64,000 bases of DNA from Imbricaverruca yamaguchii (lineage: Eukaryota; Arthropoda; Thecostraca; Neoverrucidae), in the NCBI GenBank assembly GCA_034440575.1, contig JAOTOL010000865.1, positions 86,012 to 150,011 of the forward strand, read 5' to 3'. Both the position numbers and the translations under genes were made by a program. The notes below the pieces were generated by a model. That model saw only the letters and a program-made list of their open reading frames with translations, searched no databases and was not told the DNA's origin. Positions 12,903 through 23,519 of the stretch are shown here, one piece after another. Positions within the stretch are counted from its first letter, which is position 1, and every line of letters starts with the position of its first letter.

Positions 12903-13917
12903 CTCGGCCCCGCGGCGGTACCGGCACACTGACCGGACAGGACCCGCGGCGGTACCAGCACACTGAGCGGACCGGACCCGCGGCGGTACCGGCACACTGA
13001 CCGGACCGGACCCGCGGCGGTACCAGCACACTGACCGGACCGGACCCGCGGCGGTACCAGAAGGCGGACCGGACCCGCGTCGGTACCGGCACACTGACCG
13101 GACCGGACCCGCGGCGGTACCGGCACACTGAGCGGACCGGACCCGCGTCGGTACCAGCACACTGACCGGACCGGACCCGCGGCGGTACCAGCACACTGAG
13201 CGGACCGGCCCGGTACCGGCACACTGACCGGACCGGACCCGCGGCGGTACCGGCACACTGACCGGACCGGACCCGCGGCGGTACCGGCACACTGACCGGA
13301 CCGGACCCGCGGCGGTACCGGCACACTGACCGGACCGGACCCGCGGCGGTACCGGCACACTGACCGGACCGGACCCGCGGCGGTACCAGCACACTGACCG
13401 GACCGGACCCGCGGCGGTACCGGCACACTGACCGGACCGGACCCGCGGCGGTACCGGCACACTGACCGGACCGGACCCGCGGCGGTACCGGCACACTGAC
13501 CGGACCGGACCCGCGGCGGTACCAGTACACTGACCGGACCTGACCCGCGGCGGTACCGGCACACTGACCAGACCGGACCCGCGGCGGTACCGGCACACTG
13601 ACCGGACCGGACCCGCGGCGGTACCGGCACACTGACCGGACCGGACCCGCGGCGGTACCAGCACACTGACCGAACCGGACCCGCGGCGGTACCGGCACAC
13701 TGACCGGACCGGACCCGCGGCGGTACCGGCACACTGACCGGACAGGCCCCGCGGCGGTACCGCACACTGACTGGAACCGCGGCGGTACCAGCACACTGAC
13801 CGGACCTGACCCGCGGCGGTACCGGCACACTGACCAGACCGGACCCGCGGCGGTACCGGCACACTGACCGGACCGGACCCGCGGCGGTACCAGCACACTG
13901 ACCGGACCGGACCCGCA
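12903..13917. repeat. 34-bp GC-rich minisatellite, about 30 copies
   Basis: The unit contains ccgcggcggtaccggcacac and then tgaccggaccgga, period 34. Each unit holds two six-base palindromes (ccgcgg, ggtacc). Because 34 is not a multiple of three, all three - strand frames are open and give the same peptide in rotation (about 365-445 codons). These are not proteins. A few units are shortened, near 13063 and 13206. Confidence 0.93.
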
Positions 13918-13979
13918 GCAGGCGTGTGGTAAACTGTGCTGGGTGGACGCTGCCTCAGGTCGATGTTCATGTGCGCATG

Positions 13980-14505
13980 GCTCGACCTGAACTAGCGTGA
14001 CCCGGCCACTTCTCCAGTGTGATGTTGGTATTGGTTGCGTATCGTTTGACCTGACCTGGCTTCACCATCACCTTGTCTGCAAGGCGATAGCAGGCGATGT
14101 TCACATGCGATATGGCCCGATCTCGTCTACGCGGTGTTGGCGAACACTTCTTATAAGCGTATGGCGTGACCCGAACTAGCGTGCACTGACCAAGTGTGAC
14201 TTGAGCTAGCCTGGCCAGAACTAACCTGACCTGACCACGTGCGACCTGAACTAACGTGACCTACCAAGTGTGACTTGTATACCTTTTGACACTAGGTGAC
14301 CTATCAAGTGTGACCTTCACTAACGTGACCTACCGTGACCGTGACCTGACCAAGTGTGTCCTGCACTAACGTGACCTGACCCGCCGTGACCTGACCGTGT
14401 GTGACCTGCACTAGCGTGACATACCAAGTGTGACCTGAACTAGCCTAACATGACCTAGCATGACCTGACCACGTGTGACCCGCACTAGCGTGACCCGACC
14501 TCGTC
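13980..14505. repeat. Degenerate GTGACC minisatellite abutting the first coding exon
   Basis: About 28-bp units of the form gtgacctgaactaacgtgac plus ctgaccaa, strongly diverged and clearest from 14160, run to within a few bases of the acceptor at 14510. The array supplies the upstream region of that splice site. The motif TGACC (half-site of AGGTCA) recurs in almost every unit. Confidence 0.75.
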
Positions 14506-14514
14506 GGCAGTGCG

Positions 14515-14654
14515 ATGAGCGAGGCGGTGCACAACAACAACGCGGGCCAGCAGCGCAGTCAGGACAGCTGGCGGCAGGCGGACAGCAGCTACAGCGACAG
14601 GTCCATCAACGAGCGCGACTTCCTGGGCGACGTCGACTACGAGTGGCTCTGCGG
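14515..14654 (+). CDS. RUSC-family gene, first coding exon (N-terminus)
   Basis: The acceptor gtcggcag ends at 14510 and the first ATG is at 14515. The frame encodes about 46 residues starting MSEAVHNNNAGQQ and ending DYEWLC, rich in Gln, Asn, Asp and Ser. The donor gcgg|gtgagg has GT at 14655-14656, so the exon ends two bases into a codon. A degenerate tandem repeat of GTGACC-type units runs right up to the acceptor. The ATG lies four bases inside the exon, so translation would begin here if the 5' leader is non-coding. The N-terminus has no domain I recognise. Its place in the gene rests on strand, position, codon-like composition and phase agreement with the 27 kb exon. Confidence 0.65.
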
Positions 14655-15109
14655 GTGAGGGCAGACTCCCGCCGGCCGCCGCCCCGGTCGGAGGTCGCGC
14701 GCGCGCGCGCCCGGAGAAATGGCGGGTAGTTTGTTGGCGTGGCGTGGCTCTTCGCGGGACGACTTGCGCGACAGCCTCGCCCCCCGCTAGGTGCCGACTG
14801 CTCCCTGAGGGCGATTCACTTACCACATTTGAACTGGATGCAGTTTCTGTTCAGTTGTGTTGTGGCCTCACGTGTATGGTGATTGGGGTGGTAAAAAGGA
14901 TTCTTAGCATTAAGAACATTATTTATTTTAGTATCATAGTGCAGTAGATGATGTTTTTCATTCGAGCCAGAGCAGCTTCAGTACGATTGAAAGCAACGGG
15001 ACTACACGACGCACGTGTTTCGTATTCATCCAAAAAGCTGTTGTATTAATTTTTTTCGAACAAATCAGGTGGCTCAAAATCAAGCTGAATATATATGTAT
15101 ATATATACT

Positions 15110-15159
<50 letters not shown>

Positions 15160-15380
15160 GTTGGAGTATAAACTTGATGGTCAATGGAGTTATAGATCAT
15201 GAGATCTCCATTAGAACTATGTTGTTCAATATCTACGCTTCGTTACATTTCGTAACATATTTGGGATCAAACATAGGAAAACAATTGGGATGCAAAAACA
15301 TAGAACATCATTTATACCGTGACTGGAAGCACGCATGATAAAAGACGCACGATCGGTTTAATTTATCAATCAATCCCGCC
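14655..15380. other. Intron 2, first part, with TA microsatellite at about 15090-15160
   Basis: A CpG-rich (gcgcgc) stretch follows the donor, then ordinary intron sequence and a (TA)n microsatellite. Nothing else was recognised. Confidence 0.4.
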
Positions 15381-18260
15381 AGCTAAAACCTACTGTACGT
15401 TTTTTTGACGGAAAAGATGATGGCATATAATTTAGGCGGGGGCGCTGTTCATGTACGTATAAAGGCTCCATAATACGGAGGTCGAGGATCGGATTACAAA
15501 GGGCTAAGATTGAAAAGTCATCAGTGAAGAAGTGCATATCACACACACACGAGTGATCCCGAGTTGAAGAATCAACTAAGATGATCTTGGGGTTCATGTA
15601 AGGACAAAAGTTCGACAGTAATTGAATAAGTTCAGACGTTAGATTATCAGACTGTTGTCCAAAAATAGGAAGAGCAAAGTACTTGAGCAGCTTTGGAACT
15701 GTATGTATGAGATATTACCTGCTGAACTTTGAGTCCAGAAACTATAAATGTAACAGTTTGCCATGTGGGTTGGGAACGCATTAAACTTGGAAAAGCACTT
15801 GAGTAATTATAGCTCAATGTGAAAGAGAGCATAGGCTGGGCTTAGCTGGAACTCCCTGACGATGGAAGAGTAGATAATGCAGTTTTGCACAGAGCGAAGG
15901 ATGAGGCTAAGAAAGCTGGTTCCAAATCCCGAGAAGGTGGGCTTGTGATAAACAAAAGTAAAAAGGTGGTCATGCTCTTTTGTAATCAGGACGTCCAAGA
16001 AGGGAAGAGATCCGGGGGTGTGTGTGTGGGTGAATTTTGCCAGCCTGCCACCGTGTTGTGATATCGGCTGGTTCCGGTTGAAGAGAAGATGTGTAATGGA
16101 GTGCGTAGCGTAGGGTAGGGGGATGAGTCCGAGGTGGAGGTTTAGTAGAGTCGTCGAGCAGTGGTGAAGTAGCGTTTGAGATGGTCTTGAAGAGTAGAGC
16201 TGAGGTAGTCCGGATCGATTGAAGATGTAGAGCTGGTGTAGTAGAGTTGTTTGAGAGCCGGATATGATGAAGTCGAGAGAGAGGGTTAGTCCGGTCGGTA
16301 CCACATTGGAGTATGGGGTGTATTGGGAGGGGGGTCGGGTCATCGCTAGAAGTGAACATTGTAAGAACATATGTTTTTTTTCTTCTTTTTGTGACGTGTC
16401 TTCTAATTTTTCCCGTTTTCCTGGTTTTGTTCATTTTCTCTTTCGTTTTTAGCATATCTTTTCTTTTCTTTTCTTTTTTCCCTTTTTTCACAATTGTTCC
16501 ATAATGTGTGTAGTCTTGAGAAAGTGGAAGAGGTGTTCGTGTAATGTTGGATGGTCGTCGTTGAGGAGCGTGGTGAGGTTAGGTTCAGTGGGATGTTGTT
16601 CGTTGTGCGGTAGTTTGTGATATGTTGTCTTTGGTTGTTGTATTTGGTGCAGTATATGAGCATGTATTTAACTGTGAGTGTGTGGCGGCAGGTAGTGCAT
16701 TGAAGGTACGCAATCAACCACGACCACGTTGTTGATTGCGTAGGAGGTATGAGTGTGTGAGTGCTGTGTGTCCTATGCGTAGTCGTGTTAGTGTCCGTTC
16801 TCTGAGTCTGGTGTTTTGGTTGATGGAGTGCCAGTATTCGTGTTTGGGGTATATTTGGTGTAGCTGTGTTGTTACTGTATCCCGTGTTCGTTGTATGTGT
16901 TTGTTGATGGCCTGTCGTATTGTGGGGTAGTAATCAGATTGTGAGTAGGGGCATTGTGTGATTTGTTGTAGTGTTGTGGCTATGTTTGGTTCTGTGTCCG
17001 CGTGTTCGTTGCCGTGTATGTTTGTGTGACTTGGGATCCAGAAAAGTGTTGGTCGTTGTGGTATAGTGAGTTGTTTGTGGATGTGTAGTATTTTGGGTAT
17101 GAGGGGGTGTTTGTATTTGGTGTGGGGTAGAGATCTGTCGTGTTCTTCTTTTTTCATGAATTTGATGTTCTGGTGCTGACCGTCCAGGTGGTGCTGAAAT
17201 TGAGCAACATGCTGCTGTTAACGAAGGAGTAGGAAGCAGTCATCGGCATAGTGGCGGTAAAAGATAGGCTTGATTTCAAGGGGACGTGAATCTAACCATC
17301 CCTTTTCGTGGACACACGTGAAGATGTCCGCAAACGTGGAACCTAACGGCAACCTCATGTCAACTCCTTCCTTCTGTTTGTATAGTTTTTGACTAAATAT
17401 GAAGACTATATATGGAATACCGAAAGCTCAAGGAGAGAGCGGAAGTACTTCGCCTAAATTCCCATGGCATGATTAACAGTGCTAAACATTGTAAGAATAC
17501 AGATGTCTATTGTTTATTTTACCTGAATGTTTGTAAAGACACTTTCCACATCAAAACCAGCCATACAAACCGATCATCAATGTCGATATGCCTTATCTGT
17601 TCGGCAAACTCAAGCAAATTCTTAACAGTGTGCCAATTTTTTGTGCCATCGGAAAGTAATGGCAGAAGGAATTTCGCCTACTGAAAACCGGCATGCCGCA
17701 AGCAGAAATAGGTCCGTAAGCAGGTCTTAACAGAATAGAAGCTTTGTGTTTTTGGCAGATCATATAGGATGCCTGGGGTACTTCCAGACACATGCAACAT
17801 ACTGCGGACATATTCAGTTATCATTTTAAGCTTTCTTAGCCTCGACAATACATTATTAATTATATCCTCCACCTGGCGGATGGATTTAAAAATTGGATCA
17901 CCAATATCCGTAAACTTGTATTGTTCAGGAAGAATGGACATCATCTTTTCGATATAAGATCTACGATCGATCACGACTACACCCATACCTTTGTCAGGTT
18001 TGTCAAAAAAGACAAAGCGAAGACAATTAGGGACCCGCTTGCTTCCCTGAGTGAAAAATGACATTTTAAGCTATACATTGTTATTGGCTTCTTGTTGATC
18101 GGTTTAATGGCTTGGATACCGTGCCGATTTAAGTGGAAGATTGATTCATTTTCTTGACCCGAGTTATTTATCTTTATAAGAACCTCCAACGCGGCAGTGC
18201 GGCTCCCGCGACAGCGCACGTTGGCATTTTTTTCTGAAGAAATATCGTCGACCTCTGTGA
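15380..18260 (-). mobile_element. Decayed Penelope-like retroelement, interrupted by another LINE
   Basis: On the - strand a DKGMGVVVIDRRSYIEKM block (17950-18010) is followed by STPGILYDLPKTQ, then a frame with LPLGSTFADIF and HYADDCFLLLR (catalytic YADD, about 17235-17250), SLPFLDVLITKEH (about 15970-16010) and VYHKPTFSGFGTSF. These are Penelope-family RT motifs. Downstream, PKIILVDSSTRDHS (about 15560-15595) and LRIMEPLYVHEQRPRLNY (about 15425-15480) match the linker and the extreme C-terminus. The core of the GIY-YIG nuclease that should lie between them appears deleted. Many stops are present. The sequence from about 16013 to 17124 is a foreign insert. Confidence 0.85.
16013..17124 (-). 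mobile_element. RNase H-bearing LINE 3' fragment nested in the Penelope-like element
   Basis: The - strand frame at 16714-17157 contains LFWIPSHTNIHGNEHADTEP, the last catalytic region of an RNase H domain (HxxxxGNExAD), and then RLRERTLTRLRIGHTALTHS and a CTTC-type zinc-knuckle-like tail. This is typical of the C-terminus of I/jockey-group LINE ORF2. It is 5'-truncated. The insert splits the Penelope frame between EEHDRSLP and SLPFLDV. The flanks gggaagagatc (16002-16012) and gggtagagatc (17125-17135) form an 11-bp target duplication with one mismatch. The Penelope element is therefore the older insertion. Confidence 0.85.
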
Positions 18261-21200
18261 TGGACCGGAGCACATTGGAGCGCTAACAGACGGCTAAAAG
18301 TGTCGTCTGGTGGTGGTTGCGTGTATCGACGGTTTTAGCCAAACTTCTTGCGATGCGAAAAATCCAAAGGAACAGCATCACAAAGGGTGGGACTATACGT
18401 ACACACCACTTTTGCCCAGAATTGCCATCCAACAGCGGTGTGGGGACAGTGAAAATAGGAACATTTTTCACGGACCGAAAGACGTGTAATCCGTGTCACG
18501 ATGACGGCATCCACACGTACTGCAACCACTGATAATCAATGGAAAGAGGGTAGCCGGAACATCGACCCATGAGGCAAAAGTGACGGCAAGTCGTCAAGTT
18601 GAGCCGTTTCCGAAAATCAGACCCAATCGTGAAAAACGCTCAAAAGCGTCACTTTCGATTTCCCCACCACCTGGCGTGCGTGTTTCGCGTGACTCGGACA
18701 CGGTTACCATGGCGAGGTCTGCAATTGTTGTGACGACACTGATGCGTTAGTTTAGATGTCGATCGGCACATTGGTTGTCGAGATATGGCGGTGTGAATCA
18801 GGTCGACCTGGAGCGCAAAAATTGGTGATTTTCGGAGCGAAAAATCCCAGTTTTACACGCTATTTCAATGGGCGGCTCGTAACTCACGGAGCACCCGTTC
18901 TCGCAGGACCCCCATGACACTCACGCGCAGCACATTGATCAGATCGTAACGAAATTTAGGCCAACGGATAGCCAACATTTGGAGCTTTCACGTGAAGTCA
19001 GCCATATCTCATTACCTGTTCTTTTTTTTTTTTATTTTTTTTTATATTATATGGCCCCTGGCGACGTTGAGTAATATAGCATGATCCCTAACGCTACTTT
19101 TGATGTTGAGTAACCCAGACTCTATTTGTTTTTGATGTTACGGATCTGCATTGTTGTATTAAACATATCTCATTACCTGTGATGTGAGCCGTGCCACGCG
19201 CCAAAATGCACCGGTGTCGTTCGGCGCATGAAATTTCCAAAATCACATATTAAACCAACGAGAATGGCACCCGAACAAGGAGTGGTGCCCCTACGAGGAA
19301 TTAGTCCCCCTCACTATTGTATATGTAACGATGCCCTCCTCTCATTTCTGAATAAGGTACATGTATTGCTTCATTGATTTATCCAAGGGTGCATGGGGGA
19401 CCCATGCACCCTTGCGAACTATTTGTGGGATCATTATGTACAAAGGTGTATTTTTTTGTGAATTTTTTTTATAGAGTATTGTGTTTAAATTTATCCCAAG
19501 GTTAAATTATATTAAGGCGGACAGGCATGACAAATTGCCTATTTCACCAATGCTGTTCTTAATAACATCCTTTGACTGTAAAACAGAAACAGCAATGTCC
19601 CGCTTAATAAGGAAACTTCCGATAGTCACTGGGGACCACCTGAGGCACACCATTGGATCCAAGGATGGGGAGGGGCAGGCCCAAAAGAGAAATAGCCCAC
19701 AAGCTCTGATTTTTAGAGATAACAAGTACGTAGGTACTCACTACCCAGATCGTGTGCAAATCCAAACGGATGCCATTAAAAATATATTGTCAAACTAGGT
19801 ACCTCCCACATTGAAAACAACCCATATCAAATGTCTTTTTGTTTTAAAGAATCAATGACATAATTAAAATATGTTCCCCAAATGGCCAAATTAGGCCCTA
19901 TTATATCAACCAGGCCGCACCCGCACAAGCGGGTGCGAAATAACTTTTATCTTTCTGTAGTATGAGCCTACTCCGGTAATGCACAGTAGGTGACTGCGGT
20001 CTGTGTTTTGGTTCAGTTTCTAAGGACGTGTGCAGCCTAAGTCCCGTTAGGCATGCCCCACTGGTCATACAGTAGTATTGGCTGCTTATATTTTTGTATT
20101 ACCCTAGATGGGTTTTTGCTTTGCGGCGCATAGATCTGATGACACCAAAAGCGTACTGATGCCGAAGGCTGAATATACACATCTTTGAAGTGATAATGTG
20201 GCTTTGAACGATGCCTTTTTCGCCGTCTGACAAATTAAACTAAATCAATGCGATATTTATGGGCGGTTGGCACAGGTCCGCCTGCTGAGTTCGAGTGGGT
20301 CGGAGTCCAGGAACGGATCTACGTTCAGGCACAATGTGCACGTCTCCCCCCCAAAGGATTTATTTTTCACGAAAAAGTTGCATGGAAGTGCGATTTGTTC
20401 GAAAACTATACACATTGCTTCATAAAAATATTTGCTTAAGCAATCTCTTACATCGTGAGCTGTCCAATTTCGATGAGTTTTCGAAAATCGAAGATGACTT
20501 TGGAAGGGTGCTCCTCCCAAACCAATGTACCCCTCCCATACCGACCTTATGGATCCGACCATGTCGTAATCAACAAGTTTTTGGAAATTGTGACAAAAAA
20601 GCGAAATACGGCCATGCGAAAATGAAATGGACGAAATCCGATGCGTTTTTTTTTTTGGGTGGGGGATGTGGGATGGTGTGCATGCAAATGGTGACGACCT
20701 CCAGAAAGTTTCCCCAGTAACTTTGAATCCGTGGATACGCCCCTGTCCCACGGTAATGAGACTTGACGCAGCACATAACCACCAATTGTCTGCCGACTGT
20801 GAAAACTTGGAACGTACGCGACCCATAGTTTTACCTGCGCACGGTGACAATCGATGCAACAACAAAATACAGCTGACAAACACATGTATTTACACAAAAA
20901 TACCCAGGTCGTCCGCTTTGTCTTTTTCTCATCTAGTCCTACGGTAGCACACGGCATCTTTCGATGGTATGCATCCTACACTGAACTATCATTCTGAGTC
21001 GAGCCAAGGATCCGGCCTCCATACTAACTGCTCGTTATAAACACATTTTCCCCACGTATGTTAAATATTGCAACTACCTAACAAAATGTGCTCCGGCAGC
21101 ATATAGCAATTGGATGTACGTGGCTTCGTTATCGGCATCTCCTTCACCTATTGCACTTCATGCCATAACACTATCCGCCCCCTCCGGTTTTTCCTCATTT

Positions 21201-21430
21201 GCCGCCAAACTAATCGGGTTAGCAAGGCCAAACCTCGCATAGCTGTTCATTGTTTTTTCCGCATATCCTCATACATTTTGAATCCTGGGTCATCTCTGGT
21301 CAGGTTACCAGGTCAGGCGAAGTGACCCAACTACACTCGGAGTTCTAGGTGGCATAACTTCCACAATAATTGGGCTATTTATTTCAAACTTTTAACATGT
21401 AATGATCTCATCAGGGACCATAATATGTAT
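18261..21430. other. Intron 2, unexplained stretch
   Basis: No intact gene was seen. A frame at 19481-19798 (105 codons) and low-grade fragments at 20250-20900, containing TE-like words such as ggatacgcccctg, may be old transposon debris. I could not assign a family. Confidence 0.3.
19384..19414. repeat. Perfect short palindrome (14-bp arms, 3-nt loop)
   Basis: The arms caagggtgcatggg and cccatgcacccttg are exact reverse complements separated by gga. In RNA they would form a stable hairpin. A second perfect hairpin with 8-bp arms (cgcacccg / cgggtgcg) lies at 19916-19937. Confidence 0.9.
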
Positions 21431-21439
21431 ATCGTTTTT

Positions 21440-22020
21440 TTTCGTAGAATTGACCTTAGGTCAGGTCGCGGTCATGGTTTCCCCATTATAGGGGTAAGGT
21501 AAAATATACAAATGTTTCCTGGTTACATATTTTCTCTCGGAATGACCTCACGACGGTTGTGGTATGTAAATGGAAGCTATGCTCAATGTTACAGTTGACA
21601 TTTTTGCTCAGTGACCTCACCAAGGTCTCTGAGGTCACCTGAGATCACTACACATTTCTGCGCATTATATCGCACTGCATTGAGCTAGAAGGCTGAAATT
21701 ACCAGCATTGTGCTTGTATCGCCAAGACGTGTCGATTGATACATTACGTGACCTCCCTAGGCGACGACATGACATTGACCTGAGGTCATGACGTCATGGC
21801 ATTAACCTGAGGTTCGGTTGACCTGACCTTAAATTACACCACCTATTGTCGGTAGCGCATTTCGAGGACTGTCGAATAGCGTTCGCCGTTTGTGTCTATC
21901 TGTTACAGGTGCTGAGATATGTGTCAATATCTGAGTCCCACCTGATCTGGTCGAATTTGACATATGATGGCCCAGTGACCTGAATGTTGACCTGAGCGAA
22001 AAAATGACCGAAACCCTTTC
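21440..22020. promoter_or_regulatory. GGTCA-rich cluster with a nuclear-receptor-like palindrome and a CRE
   Basis: At least ten GGTCA/TGACC half-sites fall in about 0.6 kb. They include TGACCTGAGGTCA (21776-21788), an everted repeat with a 1-bp spacer, followed immediately by a consensus cAMP-response element TGACGTCA (21789-21796). It could be an enhancer, but GGTCA-rich words recur in several repeats of this window, so it may be a dispersed repeat. Confidence 0.35.
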
Positions 22021-22249
22021 GATAGAGCCCGTCACCAGCTATCCAACGCCGTTTTCCGTTTGCCGATAGCTAGCATAGTTCCAGAGATCTTAGGGGGGGC
22101 AGACATCTGCCCCTCCGGACACGCGAAGTTGGAGCGGACCGCCGGACGTGCGAATGATAAAGCAAGTGAAATGTTACGCCCAGTTTCCATTTCCGGCGAA
22201 GTGAGCATCCACCTCGGTGTAGTGTTTTTCCTGGCAGGCACAAATTGGT

Positions 22250-22880
22250 GACGCCGGTTACACCCTCATTTATCGGTGTTGCACCGACGCGGTGTATTTT
22301 GGGTTCTCCCGGAGAGAAGAGACCGAAAGTCGCGACGCAGCGTGCGGACCGAGCAAATAGCGCGGCGCCGGCGGCGCGGCTAACTCAATTTGGCGCCGAT
22401 TGGGATGCTCCGACGCGGTCGGAGGATCATTGCGCGAGCCACAGTGAGATTGATTGCAGATCAACAGACCACACAGTGGCGGATGCTGCGATTGGCTCGA
22501 TTCGATCGCTACTAATGGATGCGCGATTGCCGCCATTTTTTGCCTGTGCTCTGCGTCAGAAGAAATAAGCTGAGTTTTAATTGGAACAACCATACATGCA
22601 GATAGTATCAGATAAGCGCATGGGTTCTCTTTCTGATATTAAAGGAAGAAATACGCGCCTTGCTCGCTTGCACTGAACAATGCACAAGATGGTAATTTAC
22701 ATCCGATTCACCACGAAGTTAGCATAAACCCAATATATATTTCACGTCGAGCTCGACTGATCCGATGTCGAGTGCATCTAATCTACTAACATTAATGAGC
22801 CTGCCATGCTCAGACGACATAATAGCGCTGACTTCCCCGGGCTCCGTCAGGGTGCGAGCACACGCTTAATGCCCGCTAAG
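22250..22880. other. Intron 2, GC-rich stretch without a recognised gene
   Basis: GC-rich at 22250-22450, then ordinary composition up to the CpG block at 22880. Nothing assigned. Confidence 0.3.
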
Positions 22881-23336
22881 TCATTCAGGAGCGTGCTGGA
22901 GTTCTTGCGGTGTCGACGTCGGCGCTCGGTCGCCCGGGCGGCAATAAGACGTCGGCGCGGCTCCTGCAGACGATCGCAGCGGCCGCCGCTCGACGCTGAG
23001 CCGCGCGCCAGTTCGCCGGCGCCGCCTGTCTCCACGTGTCAACACAGGCGGCGCTAGTGTCGTCACGGCACACTGCCGGACAGCTGGCCGCCCCGCCGCC
23101 GCCCGGTGCCGCGTGTCCCGCCGCCGGCCCCGGCTCCCATCGCATCGGCAGCAGGGCGCGCCGATATTGAGAGCCGTAAATCCGGGGCGGCGCGGCGTGA
23201 TCTGTGGATCAGGTGGCCATCATTAACCGTGCGGGAGATTTATGGCGTCGTGATTCGCGCCTGGCTGGGGCCGGCATATGCATGGAATGGATTAATCTTA
23301 AGCCGCCTGCGCCGTTCCGGTTCATGTGCGCCACCG
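22880..23336 (+). promoter_or_regulatory. Internal CpG-rich block with candidate donor (possible alternative promoter or exon)
   Basis: An isolated CpG-dense block inside intron 2 of the RUSC gene ends with caccg|gtgagc (GT 23337-23338). It is followed within 45 bp by a three-copy 44-bp tandem repeat. The composition resembles the leader at 400-800. It could be an alternative first exon that splices to the 27 kb exon. No start codon context supports a protein here, so this is inference from composition plus one splice motif. Confidence 0.35.
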
Positions 23337-23380
23337 GTGAGCTTAGCTCGGCTGTTGTGCTGCGCAGTCGTGGCCGCTGG

Positions 23381-23512
23381 CTGTCGGGCGACTGTGTCTC
23401 AAATGGGCGACCCATGGCCGCTGCCTGTCGGGCGACTGTGCCTCAAATGGGCGACCCATGGTCGCTGCCTGTCGGGCGACTGTGTCTCAAATGGGCGACC
23501 CTTCGGACGCTT
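23381..23512. repeat. 44-bp tandem repeat, three copies
   Basis: The word ctgtcgggcgactgtg starts at 23381, 23425 and 23469, exactly 44 bp apart. Each unit continues with ctcaaatgggcgaccc. It lies just downstream of the candidate splice donor at 23337. Confidence 0.92.
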
Positions 23513-23519
23513 GGCGTGG

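Noticed and set aside
12633..13970. Open frames of 364-445 codons on the - strand
   Set aside because: They are the translation of a 34-bp tandem repeat; the same peptide appears in all three frames.
19481..19798. 105-codon frame
   Set aside because: Not similar to anything I know; may be transposon debris but cannot be supported as a gene.
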